A DNA stretch of 64,000 bases, from contig NC_021182.1 of NCBI RefSeq assembly GCF_000389635.1, positions 1,922,001-1,986,000 of the forward strand. The letters run 5' to 3'. Each line of letters starts with the position of its first letter. Position 1 is the stretch's first letter. This DNA comes from Clostridium pasteurianum BC1 (GTDB lineage: Bacteria > Bacillota > Clostridia > Clostridiales > Clostridiaceae). The notes beneath the pieces are model-generated. The model did not search any database and was not told the DNA's origin. It saw nothing but the letters and a program-made list of their open reading frames with translations. Both the position numbers and the translations under genes were made by a program. Below, in pieces: positions 39,150-48,833 of the stretch.

Positions 39150-39539
39150 ATGTCAAAAGAAGTATTAACAATGAAATTATTAAAAGAAAAATTTGGTGTT
39201 TGTAAATTAGATAAAGATGAATTAATTCCTGAATGGATACAGAATAGTCAATTCTACTCTGTAACAAAAGCAGAAGACGAATTATCCATTGTGTGTTCTC
39301 AGGATAGTATTCCTGGGGAAATAAAATGTGAAAAGGATTGGAGAATTCTTAAAGTTGAAGGACCATTAGATTTTTCACTAATTGGAATCCTTTCATCAAT
39401 CACTACAATATTGACAGAAAAGAAAATTAGTATATTTGCTATTTCCACCTATGATACAGATTACATACTTGTAAAAAATAAAGATATTGATAATGCTGTA
39501 AATGCATTATCTGATGAAAAGTACATAATAACATACTAA
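39150..39539 (+). CDS. ACT domain protein
   Basis: A 129-residue protein with two ACT-like halves: ELSIVCSQDSIPGEIKCEKD, VEGPLDFSLIGILSSITTIL and ISIFAISTYDTDYILVKNKD are the typical strands and helix of the free-standing amino-acid-sensing ACT (CASTOR-like) family. Start 39150 has GGAGATG upstream; 39171 is the alternative. Confidence 0.7.
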   Translation: MSKEVLTMKLLKEKFGVCKLDKDELIPEWIQNSQFYSVTKAEDELSIVCSQDSIPGEIKCEKDWRILKVEGPLDFSLIGILSSITTILTEKKISIFAISTYDTDYILVKNKDIDNAVNALSDEKYIITY

Positions 39540-39621
39540 ATGTTAATATCAGATAGAGAAATTTCAGCAACTAGACTGAGAGTAGCAGCTGTATATAATA
39601 AATAAGAAGGGAAAGCAAATT

Positions 39622-40065
39622 ATGGCAAGCTATAAATATTTATATATTAATAATGATTCTGGTTTATATAAAGAAGTGGTCGAATTGAGATATAGAATCT
39701 TCTTTAAGCCATTTAATTGTTCAATGGATATGGTGTTTGATAATTTAGAAGGAGAAAGTATACATTTAGTCTGTTGTCATAATAATATAGTAGCTGCTGG
39801 GTATGCAAGATTAAATATTATAGATAAAACTGCTCAAATATCACAAGTGGTTGTAAAGGAAGAGTATAGGAAAAAAGGTATAGGTTCCGAATTGATAAGG
39901 GAACTTACTGACAAATCAAGAGAGTCAGGAATGAAGAAGATAATATTAAATGCCAAAATAGAAATTGTTAATTTATATCGCAGTCTTGGTTATGAAACAG
40001 TTGGACAAGAATTTCCTTCAATTAAGACAGGATTGTCACATATAAGAATGGAGAAAATAATATGA
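39622..40065 (+). CDS. GNAT family N-acetyltransferase
   Basis: A 147-residue enzyme of the ElaA-like type: RYRIFFKPFNCSMDMVFDNL, then motif A AQISQVVVKEEYRKKGIGSE. It ends in NLYRSLGYETVGQEF and a histidine-containing C-terminus. ATG 39622 follows AGAAGGG. Its last 4 nt overlap the next gene. Confidence 0.8.
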   Translation: MASYKYLYINNDSGLYKEVVELRYRIFFKPFNCSMDMVFDNLEGESIHLVCCHNNIVAAGYARLNIIDKTAQISQVVVKEEYRKKGIGSELIRELTDKSRESGMKKIILNAKIEIVNLYRSLGYETVGQEFPSIKTGLSHIRMEKII

Positions 40066-40244
40066 ATAACCTATTAAAAAATAGAATATTTAAATATCTT
40101 ATATATTTTATTTTTCTCTGTACATCTATATATGGAATTGATTATTTTTTTAGGCCACAGCATAAGGATTTTATCAGAACCGCATCTATTTCTTTTGGAG
40201 TTACAATAGGCATGTTTATTGTTTCAAGAAGAAAAAAATTGTAA
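40062..40244 (+). CDS. Small two-helix membrane protein (60 aa)
   Basis: It starts within the end of the GNAT gene (ATGA overlap). Hydrophobic helices are at about residues 10-27 and 41-55, with a basic C-terminus. Translational coupling is likely; the function is unknown. Confidence 0.5.
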   Translation: MNNLLKNRIFKYLIYFIFLCTSIYGIDYFFRPQHKDFIRTASISFGVTIGMFIVSRRKKL

Positions 40245-40275
40245 TCCTTTTAGAATATGATTTAGGAGTTTTAAA

Positions 40276-40782
40276 ATGAATAAAAAACTTATAATAATTA
40301 ATGGTACTATGGGGGTAGGGAAAACTGTAACATGTAAAGAATTAAATAAAAAACTTTACAATTCGGTATGGCTTGATGGTGATTGGTGTTGGATGATGAA
40401 TCCTTTTATTGTGAATGATGAGAATAAAGCTATGGTTATAAATAATATAACCTACATGTTAAGAAATTTTCTTGTTAATTCATCTTGTGAGTATGTTATA
40501 TTTAGCTGGGTTATACATACTGAAGATATTTTTAAACTTATACTACAGAAATTAAATGATTTGGAATTTGATGTTATAAAGATAACTCTTATTTGTTCAA
40601 AAGAAGCACTTCAAAAGAGAATATTTAAGGATATTCAGCTTAATTTAAGGGATGAAAACTCTATTAATACAAGCGTTGAAAGACTTACACTATATAAAAA
40701 TATGGATACAGTAAAAATTGATACAACTGATATTTCGATATCAGAAACTGTAAGTAAAATCATAAAAAATATTTATGATTAA
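40276..40782 (+). CDS. P-loop nucleotide kinase-like protein
   Basis: A 168-residue protein with Walker A NGTMGVGKTVTCKEL (about residues 9-23), SVWLDGDWCWMM as a substrate-binding aspartate region, and a lid-like KEALQKRIFKD. It resembles small-molecule or nucleoside kinases of the AAA_33/shikimate-kinase-like group. The substrate is unknown. Confidence 0.7.
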   Translation: MNKKLIIINGTMGVGKTVTCKELNKKLYNSVWLDGDWCWMMNPFIVNDENKAMVINNITYMLRNFLVNSSCEYVIFSWVIHTEDIFKLILQKLNDLEFDVIKITLICSKEALQKRIFKDIQLNLRDENSINTSVERLTLYKNMDTVKIDTTDISISETVSKIIKNIYD

Positions 40783-40830
40783 TAAAGTAAAAAAGATGAA
40801 TAATTTATTTATAATTTGGGAGGTATTAAC

Positions 40831-41328
40831 TTGAAAGTAACAAGCTCAGGTATAATAAATGATATTATTGAAGATAAATATGGAAAAAGAGGAACTCAAT
40901 TTAATGAAGCTAATATACCAACTTATTCATTGCCAATTAAAATTGAAAATTCGCCTAAAGGTACAGTATCTTATGCGCTTATTTTAGAAGATAAAGATGC
41001 CGTTCCTGTTTGTGGTTTTTCTTGGATTCACTGGATAGCTGCAAATATTACAAAAACAGAAATAGAAGAAAATGAAAGTATTTTAAAAAATGACTTTGTT
41101 CAAGGGTTAAATAGTTGGTGTGGAGCAATAACCAAAGTAGATAAAAAGTTAGCTATAGGATATGGTGGCATGACACCACCTGATAAACCTCATATTTATG
41201 AACTACATGTTTTTGCTTTGAAGGATAAATTGGATCTACAGGAAGGATTTTATATGAATGAACTATATAAAGCTATGGATGGCTATATTTTAGAGCAAAC
41301 TACGTTAAAAGGATGTTATGTAAATTAA
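40831..41328 (+). CDS. PEBP/YbhB (Raf kinase inhibitor-like) protein
   Basis: The TTG at 40831 follows GGGAGG at 7 nt. The 165-residue product shows the PEBP pattern: TYSLPIKIENSPKGTVSYAL, ILEDKDAVPVCGFSWIHWIA (ligand-site D-x-D and H), then GYGGMTPPDKPHIYELHVFA. These proteins bind phosphorylated or anionic ligands. It is a single gene. Confidence 0.8.
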   Translation: MKVTSSGIINDIIEDKYGKRGTQFNEANIPTYSLPIKIENSPKGTVSYALILEDKDAVPVCGFSWIHWIAANITKTEIEENESILKNDFVQGLNSWCGAITKVDKKLAIGYGGMTPPDKPHIYELHVFALKDKLDLQEGFYMNELYKAMDGYILEQTTLKGCYVN

Positions 41329-41558
41329 AGTGAAATACTATTTAAAGTCTAGAGTTAAGTGTACATATTATATTAAAGAGTAGTTTAATTTATATGGAGA
41401 AGTTGAGGATTTGCATATAGGTAAAAAGAAGAGTGGGTGTAGGAACACTTTCTTTACTATTGTGTTGTTTTGAAATCATTTTTTATAAGTTCATGTATAT
41501 TGGCTTATAGGTACAAAAATGATTTATGTATTAAACTAAATTGAAGTGAGGATGTATT

Positions 41559-41762
41559 ATGGAAGAAAGTTTACGAATGAACTATATATCTCTATTAATT
41601 TCTATTCTACTCATATTTTTTATGGGACTTATGTATTTTTTACTTGGTAAATCAATGGCTTTTCCAATGAAGATATGCTATGCAGTCATTGCTTTAGTGG
41701 CTTTCATACTTATTATTTTCAATATTATTATGATTATAAGAAAATTAAGTATAAAAATTTAA
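41559..41762 (+). CDS. Small two-helix membrane protein (67 aa)
   Basis: ATG 41559 follows GAAGTGAGG. Two transmembrane segments (about residues 9-29 and 38-60) and a basic end. No family is recognised. The 230 nt upstream (41329-41558) hold no gene that I can support. Confidence 0.5.
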   Translation: MEESLRMNYISLLISILLIFFMGLMYFLLGKSMAFPMKICYAVIALVAFILIIFNIIMIIRKLSIKI

Positions 41763-42093
41763 TATAATAATACACAATGTTCTATAATAGTGAATTGAAT
41801 AAATGACCATTATACTAAATTAATAGTATAAAAATGGGAAAAAGAAATATAAATCCATTGATTCTCTATTAATGAGTTTGTGCTTGGATCTTCATAAAAA
41901 AGCTTGTTGTACAGGTTATTTATTTAGAGATTTTACTAATATTACAAATTCATTGAGTGGGTTTGAAAATGTATGTTTTAGAATGGCAAAGCTAGAAGAC
42001 AGTAAAAAAAATCATATTAGAAAATATTACAGCAATAAAAATTTATTGTATGAATATAGAAATAATTTTTTAAAATATATATGGAGGTTCTTT

Positions 42094-42432
42094 ATGAATA
42101 TTGTGGAATCTAATGTTCCTAAGAGTAGGATGTTTTTTATTGATAACATAAGATTGATTATGATTATTATAGTAGTTTTAGTTCATACAAGTGTAACATA
42201 TAGTGGAATTGGTGGTTGGTATTATATTGAAAATAAATCAGTTGATACAGTATCAAAAATTATATTTGAAATATTTAATACTTTTTCACAGGCTTATTTT
42301 ATGGGCTTTTTATTTTTAATAGGTGCTTATATACTCAAAAAGGAAAATGTATTATTGGAACAAGCACTAAGTCCAAATATGGAAGGTGTAAAGATATGTA
42401 TACATATAAATATCCTGAAGCACCTGATTTAA
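42094..42432 (+). pseudogene. Truncated acyltransferase-3 family membrane protein
   Basis: ATG 42094 follows TGGAGGT. SRMFFIDNIRLIMIIIVVLV with HTSVTYSG is the start of acyltransferase-3 (OafA/MdoC) proteins; the first TM helix carries the conserved His. A second helix pair ends in GFLFLIGAYI, after which the sequence diverges, and only 112 of the usual 350 or more residues remain. It overlaps the YdcF gene. The open frame upstream (41872-42093) shows no recognisable domain. Confidence 0.6.
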
Positions 42433-43076
42433 CAGATATCCAAATAAAAGAAATAACTGATATTGTATTTTGTAAAGAGCAAGATTTAAGTATAAGTGAT
42501 GTACTTTTTATTTATGGAAGTACTAATCCTGCAACATATCAGAAATCACTGGAAGTATATAATAAAGGATTATGTAAAGATATTGTTATTTCAGGAGGTT
42601 CATCTAAATCGAAGAGTAAACATAAAGATTGGCATTATGGTAATAAACCAGAAGCACGTGTAATTTTTGAAAAACTCTTATCGTATGGAGTAACAAGAGA
42701 AAAAATATTTTTTGAAGAGAAATCAAGCAATAGTAAAGAAAATGTAATGTTTGCTAAAGAAATCTATGACTTTTCAAATGTTAAAAGTTTGATTTTTATT
42801 TCCAAAAATTATGCAGCTGGAAGACAGTATAGAACTTTGAAAAAATATTTACCACAAAACATAAAAATTATCTCTTATTCATATAATACTTATCTTGATG
42901 ATGGGACTACTTTTGACAGATATGACTGGATGGAACATCCAAAGAGTATAAGTTTAGTGCTTGGAGAGTATTTAAGAATAATATTTTATGGGAAAAAGGG
43001 TGATATTGAAGAAATACATGGAATTGTTAAAGGATTAGAAAATTATGTAGAAACTATTCTTAAAGGGGTATTTTAA
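42396..43076 (+). CDS. YdcF family (DUF218) protein
   Basis: A 226-residue protein with the YdcF core: SDVLFIYGSTNPATYQKSLE, KDIVISGGSSKSK, NSKENVMFAKEIY and LIFISKNYAAGRQYRTLKKY. Members may bind SAM or act on cell-wall intermediates. Unlike E. coli SanA-type members it has no N-terminal membrane anchor. The ribosome binding site GGAAGGTG lies within the truncated gene. Confidence 0.75.
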   Translation: MYTYKYPEAPDLTDIQIKEITDIVFCKEQDLSISDVLFIYGSTNPATYQKSLEVYNKGLCKDIVISGGSSKSKSKHKDWHYGNKPEARVIFEKLLSYGVTREKIFFEEKSSNSKENVMFAKEIYDFSNVKSLIFISKNYAAGRQYRTLKKYLPQNIKIISYSYNTYLDDGTTFDRYDWMEHPKSISLVLGEYLRIIFYGKKGDIEEIHGIVKGLENYVETILKGVF

Positions 43077-43263
43077 TTTTAGTCATATGTTATGGAAAAT
43101 TATGAAATACAAAAAATATAATGTTCTTGAAAGAAAAAGTAAGCCTAAATCTAAATTAGCGTGTTCAAGAAATTTTAGCAAAAGCATTAGGTTAGAACTC
43201 AGGGAATGGATAGGACAGGTATGTTTTAAAAATATAAATTAAATAAGATTAGGAAGATATATT

Positions 43264-43677
43264 ATGAAAAGTGTTTATAATATTGGAGATTTAGTCAGGG
43301 AATTAAAGATAAATAAAGAGACTATAAGATATTATGAAAAAATTGGATTGCTTTCTGAACCTAAAAGAGATAAAAATGGGTATAGAATATACTCAAAAGG
43401 TGATATAGATAAAATTAGATTTATACTCATTGTTAAAAATTTTGGCTTTTCATTGAAGGAAATAAGTATGTTGCTTCCCAAGATATATGATGAGATATTA
43501 GAACAGAATATTGATAACATTAAAGCTATAGTTGAATATAAAATAAGAGAGATAAATAATAAAATAAATGACCTGGAAGCAACTAAAAAATTACTTCAAA
43601 AAGTAAATGATAACATATTATCCAACAACGGAGAATGTTGTACTGATATGGAAATTTATCTAAAAAATAATTCTTGA
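43264..43677 (+). CDS. MerR family metal/redox-type regulator
   Basis: A 137-residue protein. The winged helix is NIGDLVRELKINKETIRYYE, IGLLSEPKRDKNGYRIYSKG. A long dimer helix follows and a short tail with Cys-Cys (NGECCTDMEIYL), as in metal- or thiol-sensing MerR proteins (CueR/ZntR/CadR group). Its stop codon lies inside the -35 box of the next promoter. Confidence 0.8.
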   Translation: MKSVYNIGDLVRELKINKETIRYYEKIGLLSEPKRDKNGYRIYSKGDIDKIRFILIVKNFGFSLKEISMLLPKIYDEILEQNIDNIKAIVEYKIREINNKINDLEATKKLLQKVNDNILSNNGECCTDMEIYLKNNS

Positions 43678-43705
43678 CTATGTAGTATAGTACACGATTT
43701 ATAAT
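43674..43705 (+). promoter_or_regulatory. MerR-controlled promoter
   Basis: TTGACT (43674-43679), a 20-bp spacer containing GTAGTATAGTAC, then TATAAT (43700-43705). The over-long spacer with a central dyad is typical of MerR-activated promoters. It sits between the regulator and the ferredoxin gene it probably controls. Confidence 0.75.
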
Positions 43706-43774
43706 AACACTAAAAGCTTATAATCTGCTTTTCAGTAAAATGGAAAGTAAATATAAAAAAGAGGTGGCATTATT

Positions 43775-44572
43775 ATGATAATAGAAAAGGATACTATACT
43801 GTATTTCTCAGGAACAGGCAATAGCCTTCAAGTAGCAAAAGATATAGGGAATGAGCTTGGGGAAATTCATTTATGTAGAATATCTTCACTCATAGATGAA
43901 AAAGAAATACAAGTTAATTCAGCAATACTTGGAATAGTATTTCCGGTGTACTATGCACGACTTCCGGTGATTGTAGAGAAAATTATAAAAAAACTAAAAG
44001 TTAATGAGAGAACCTATATTTTTGCAGCAGCAACTTATGGTGGAGCAGCAGCGGGTGTGTTAATTAAGTTAGAGCATATATTACAAAATTGTGGGGGAAT
44101 ACTTAATGCTGGCTTTTTAATTCATATGCCAGCAAACAATATTTTTACCTATAATCCTAGTTCAGCAAAAAAAGATGATAAGGTTTTTCAAAGAGAAAAG
44201 ATAAAGATTAAAAAAATATCAGATATTATAAGACAAGGAAAAGATTATAAATGTGAAGTAAGCAAATTAATTATTGATAGAATAATAGACAGGATTTTTA
44301 TTAAAATTACGGATAGAATAATGGATAGTCTCCATGTAAAAGATAAAAAGTTTTGGGTTAAAGATAATTGCAGTGGGTGCAAAATATGTGAAAGAATTTG
44401 TCCGGTTAATAATATAGAATTTAATGTAAACAAGCCTCTTTGGAGGCATAATTGTGAACAGTGTACAGCCTGCATTCAATATTGTCCTAGTGAAGCTATT
44501 CAATGGGGTAAGAAAACTGAAAATAGGAGAAGATATAGAAATCCTAATGTAGATATTAATGAGTTAATATAA
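43775..44572 (+). CDS. EFR1-type flavodoxin-ferredoxin fusion protein
   Basis: A 265-residue protein. The N-terminal flavodoxin-like domain has the phosphate loop LYFSGTGNSLQVAKDIG. The C-terminus has two 4Fe-4S motifs, CSGCKICERICPVNNIEF and CEQCTACIQYCPSEAIQW. It should carry electrons between FMN and iron-sulfur centres. A dedicated MerR-type promoter suggests induction by metal or redox stress. Confidence 0.85.
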   Translation: MIIEKDTILYFSGTGNSLQVAKDIGNELGEIHLCRISSLIDEKEIQVNSAILGIVFPVYYARLPVIVEKIIKKLKVNERTYIFAAATYGGAAAGVLIKLEHILQNCGGILNAGFLIHMPANNIFTYNPSSAKKDDKVFQREKIKIKKISDIIRQGKDYKCEVSKLIIDRIIDRIFIKITDRIMDSLHVKDKKFWVKDNCSGCKICERICPVNNIEFNVNKPLWRHNCEQCTACIQYCPSEAIQWGKKTENRRRYRNPNVDINELI

Positions 44573-44586
44573 AATAATACATTAAA

Positions 44587-44621
44587 GAAGAAGTTTCATA
44601 TGATTGGGAGCTTCTTATTTT
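44587..44621 (+). terminator. Intrinsic terminator
   Basis: AAGAAGTTT and AGCTTCTT form an imperfect stem followed by a T-rich tract. Confidence 0.5.
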
Positions 44622-44847
44622 ATTTTGTTTACAATAAAATTTTAGTAGAATGTAATGACTTACATAAAATTTAATTATTAAGTTATTTCAACATTATGTA
44701 TATGTGATGGATATATTTATACTTTATTCTAATTATTAGTTGATAATTTGCAATTTATCTTATACTATTTACATAGAAGACAATTGAAAATTTCAGCATA
44801 TAGATTAAAAGATTAAAATAAATAAAAAACTATAGGAGGTGCATCAT

Positions 44848-45024
44848 ATTGCTAACGCAATATGCACTAAATGTGGAACGCTTAAAGAACTTGATATTAT
44901 TGTAAATGAAACCGAGGAAATTGACTCTGATGAAAATATACTAAAGATTAAGACTAATAACTTCTATTGCTCTTCTTGTCATGTATTTGTAAAAAGTGAA
45001 AATATAAAATCAAAAAAATTATAG
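44848..45024 (+). CDS. Small zinc-ribbon protein with a probable ATT start
   Basis: A perfect AGGAGG (44834-44839) is followed at 8 nt by ATT (44848) and then ANAICTKCGTLKELD. The only usual in-frame start, GTG 44839, overlaps the ribosome binding site. Two CxxC pairs (CTKC and CSSC) about 34 residues apart suggest one zinc site. The 58-residue protein has no recognised family. Confidence 0.5.
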   Translation: MANAICTKCGTLKELDIIVNETEEIDSDENILKIKTNNFYCSSCHVFVKSENIKSKKL

Positions 45025-45074
45025 CTGTATAAAAAATAATATAACTAACTATTATAATGAATTGAGGTTATTCT

Positions 45075-45647
45075 ATGAATAAGATATTTATATTTATTTA
45101 TGATGGAATGGCTGACTTTGAAATGACTCTTATTGCTCACATTTTAGGGACAGACTTAGGTAAGGAAATAGTTACTATTGCATATGAAAATCATATTATA
45201 AGAAGTTTATCTGGATTGGAATATAAACCTAAAGGTTTAGTTAAAGATGTTGTTAAAGATGATGTCGATGGATTAATAATTCCTGGTGGTTGGAATGGTG
45301 AACTTAGACCAGAATTAATTGAGTTAATTAAAAATGTTAATTCAGAAGGAAAGCTTTTAGGTGCAATTTGTGGTGGACCATATTTTTTAGCAAAAGCTAA
45401 TATTCTACAGAATAGAAAATACACTACTTCAATGATTGAATGGACAGAAATGCATAAACAACAATATGAAGAAATTGACCCTTTCCCAAGAGAAAGCTTT
45501 GTTAATGAAAGAGTTGTAGTAGATAAAAATTTAATAACTTCTCAGGGAGTAGCTTTTATTGATTTTACGTGTGAAGTATGTGATTGGCTTAAATTATTTA
45601 AAAGCGAAGATGAAAAAAATCAATTTTTAAAAACTCTAAAAGGTTAA
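45075..45647 (+). CDS. DJ-1/PfpI family protein
   Basis: A 190-residue protein of the DJ-1/PfpI fold: FIFIYDGMADFEMTLIAHIL at the start (Glu of the triad region), DGLIIPGGWNGELRP, and the nucleophile elbow GAICGGPYFLAKA. It is distinct from the copy at 25687. It is likely a stress hydrolase or deglycase-like enzyme. Confidence 0.75.
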   Translation: MNKIFIFIYDGMADFEMTLIAHILGTDLGKEIVTIAYENHIIRSLSGLEYKPKGLVKDVVKDDVDGLIIPGGWNGELRPELIELIKNVNSEGKLLGAICGGPYFLAKANILQNRKYTTSMIEWTEMHKQQYEEIDPFPRESFVNERVVVDKNLITSQGVAFIDFTCEVCDWLKLFKSEDEKNQFLKTLKG

Positions 45648-45757
45648 TATCAACTAAGTATTTTAAATACACTGGTAAATTAATTCGTAACTTTCTTATT
45701 AGACAAACTAAATATTATCAAATGAGGGGTAAAATTATATGATGGAGGAATGAATTT

Positions 45758-45913
45758 ATGAATACATTATATGTTTCAGATTTAGATGGTACGCTGCTGA
45801 ATAGAAATTCTCAATTATCAGAAGAAAGTAAAGAAATAATCAATACTTTAGTGAAAAAGGGAGTTAAATTTACCTACGCAACTGCTCGATCCTTTTCATA
45901 TTTAACCTTTTAA
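45758..45913 (+). pseudogene. N-terminal fragment of a Cof-type HAD phosphatase
   Basis: ATG 45758 follows TGGAGGA. YVSDLDGTLLNRNSQLSEES, then GVKFTYATARS, are HAD motif I (DxDGT) and the start of the cap. The frame ends after 51 codons, while family members have about 270. The rest is missing, and an unrelated permease gene follows 73 nt later, so a deletion is likely. Confidence 0.65.
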
Positions 45914-45985
45914 GGCATAGAACAAGAAGTAATCAAATCACAATTTAAAACTACAAAATGAATGTATATATTGGGAGGTTCATAG

Positions 45986-48477
45986 GTGAGTATTATTTTT
46001 AAATTTTCTCTAAAAAGTATTAAAGAAAAAAAGTTTAGAACTTTTCTTATTTTATTTGCAATTAGTGTATCATCAGCATTATTTTTTGCTTCTAGTGCTA
46101 TATCTGGTACCATAGAAAAAATTTATGTAAATAAATTGAGTAGTTCATATGGTAATTCAAATGTTATAATTCATTCTGGAGACAAATCACCTTCAAAATA
46201 TTTTTATATGAATAAGATACAAAAAGAAAACGATAAGATAGATTATGCTATTGGATCAATAAGTGAAATAGGTTTGTATAAAATTAATAAGGATGAAACA
46301 GTTAGCTTTAATTTACGTGGTTTTAATTTTAATGAATTACAGTTAATGAATCCCATTTCTTTTATGGAGAGCAGCAGTGATAAGAATTTTAGCGGAAAAA
46401 AATTATAATAAGTGAATTTACATCAAAAAAATATAATAAGAATGTGGGAGATTCCATTGAACTAGAAATAAACGGTGCAAAACATAAGTTTTCGGTATGG
46501 GGAATAGCTGGTCAAACAGGATTCTTTTCCAGTGATGGACAATCTGTATCTGGTATAGTTCCTTTGGAAACTTTAAATTCTATAATGAGTGCTAAAGGAA
46601 TGGTATCTGTTGTATACATAAAATCAAAGGATTCAATTAATAAGGAAGAAATTGTTGATGATTTAAAACCTGTATATAAAAATTATGTAGTTGAGAACGC
46701 CATAAATGATGATGATTTAAAGCAGCAAGTAAGTAGTTTTACCACACCATTTATGATGATGACTATCGTAGTGCTTTTTATGAGTATATTTATTACATAT
46801 ACAGCCTTTAAAGTAATTGCTATGGAAAAATTACCTGTAATAGGAACCTTCAGAAGTATAGGTGCAACTAAAAGGATGACGGATTTAATATTAATTATAG
46901 AAAGTTTATGTTATGGTGTGATTGGTGGAATAATAGGCTGTAGCTTAGGTATAGGAATATTATATATAATGACCTGGATTACTACACCCGATTGGATTAA
47001 AGGTAATTCAATACAAATCCACTTTTCAATCGCACAGCTTTTAATTGCATTTGTTTTAGCCGTTTTTATTTCCCTTATCAGTGCTATATTGCCTATAATC
47101 AGGATATCAAAACTTCCAGTTAAGGATATTGTATTAAATGAAGTGGAACAAGAAAATAAAAAAAATAAATTTTGGAAATTAATTTTAGGTATTATATTAT
47201 TAGGTATTTCTTTTGGTCTTCCTAATATAGCACCAAAAAGTTTTGCACTGTACATAGATGGAATTTGTATGGTACTAGCTGTTTCTTCAGTTGTAGTGTT
47301 GGTACCATTTATAACTAAAATATTTATTAAAATTTTTGAAAAAGTGTATATTTTTACTTTAGGAAATGAAGGTGTATTAGCAGCTAAAAATTTGAGGGAA
47401 AATAAGAGTCTTTTAAATAATATTTCACTTCTAGCCATAGGAATATCTGCATTACTTATGATAAATACCGTGAGCTATAGTGTAGGAGTAGAGGTTCTAG
47501 ATGCTTACGCAAAATTTAATGTAGATATTGAAATGTGGGGTAATATGCTGGATAAAAATACTGAGAGGCTGGTTCAAAACGTAGATGGAGTTAATGATAC
47601 TTATGGAGTTTATAGTTCTAGTGTAAAGGTCGTTGACTCAAATAGAACCATTGACTCTGTGGAAGGTGTAGCTACAAATAAATATCTGCAATTTTATAGT
47701 CAAAAATTAGGAGATAATCCAGACGAGATTTTTCAAAAGTTAAATGAAGACAGAAATATAATGTTAACGGATTCACTACTTTCAAGATTAAACTTAAAGG
47801 TAGGAGATTATATTGATTTGGAAATGGGAAAAAATAAGAAACAGTACAAGATAATCGGATCCTTCAATTCAGTAATGTATAATGGGAACTATGCACTTAT
47901 AGGAGAAAAATACATAAAGAATGACATGGGAATTAAATATTATTCCGCAATTTATGTAAAGACAAATAAAAATCCACAAACTGTATTAAATAATATTAAA
48001 AATAAGCTTCAAACTAGAAGACTATCTCTTATGACAAAAGGGGAAATGGAAACTCAAAATAGGCAAAGCAACGAGCAAATGTTTAATGTTCTCAATGCTT
48101 TTTCAATAATGGCATTGGTAATAGGGATATTTGGTGTATTGAATAATCTTCTCATTAGCTTTATGGAGAGAAAAAGATCCTTGGCAATATTTCGTTCTGT
48201 AGGTATGAGTAAATTACAGACCATTAAAGTAATATTTATAGAATCTTTAAGTGGAGGAATTGTAGGAGGAACAGTAGGCATTTTTGCGGGAAGTCTAATG
48301 ATTAAAATTGTACCTAAAGTCAGTGAAGCTATGAATCTTCCACTTGAAATAAATTATTTATGGACTTTATTTGTTTATGCTTTTATAGGTGGAATAATTA
48401 TTAATGTGGCGGCATCTATAATACCAGCCTTTAAATCTTCTAAGATGAATATTATTGAGGCTATTAAATATGAGTAA
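45986..48477 (+). pseudogene. FtsX/MacB-type ABC permease, frameshifted at an A-run
   Basis: The first frame (45986-46408) starts FSLKSIKEKKFRTFLILFAI, the first TM helix and periplasmic domain of a long FtsX-type permease. It is lost at A7 (46396-46402). With eight A it runs on as IIISEFTSKKYNKNVGDSIE into the 46444-48477 frame, which has the remaining TM helices (about seven) and two FtsX cores ending in NIIEAIKYE. Full length would be about 830 residues. No ATPase gene lies beside it. The run length could be real variation or a sequencing error. Confidence 0.7.
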
Positions 48478-48510
48478 AGCATTTGAAAGTAAATTGATTG
48501 GAGATACTTT

Positions 48511-48753
48511 ATGAGTAATGAAGATAAAAATAAAATTAAGTTAACTAAGGAGAAAAGAGAAGATATGATTTCTGCAATAAAAACCTATTTTTTTAATGAA
48601 AGAGAGGAAGAAATAGGTGATTTAGCCGCAAGTCTTATTTTAAATTTTATTATAGAAGAATTAGCACAAGAATTTTATAATCAAGGAGTTTATGATTCCT
48701 ACAAATACATGAATGACAGAATTGATGATTTATTATCAATTCAAAAATATTAA
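48511..48753 (+). CDS. DUF2164 family protein (80 aa)
   Basis: A small helical protein with the DUF2164 pattern: AIKTYFFNEREEEIGDLAAS, LILNFIIEELAQEFYNQGVY then DSYKYM. The function is not known. It follows the permease by 33 nt. Confidence 0.75.
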   Translation: MSNEDKNKIKLTKEKREDMISAIKTYFFNEREEEIGDLAASLILNFIIEELAQEFYNQGVYDSYKYMNDRIDDLLSIQKY

Positions 48754-48833
48754 CTTATATAATGCAAACAGGACAGGCGTAAATATTCAATTCATTAATT
48801 TAATGTAAAAAATAATATTACTGGGGTGAGGTT

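Noticed and set aside
41872..42093. An N-terminal extension of the acyltransferase-3 fragment
   Set aside because: A clear ribosome binding site and ATG at 42094 start the family domain; the upstream open frame has no recognisable sequence.
44245..44503. Minus-strand frames opposite the EFR1 ferredoxin
   Set aside because: They mirror the two iron-sulfur motifs of the plus-strand gene and have no ribosome binding site.
46911..47438. A 175-codon minus-strand frame within the FtsX permease
   Set aside because: It is a shadow of transmembrane-coding sequence, with no start signal or recognisable domain.
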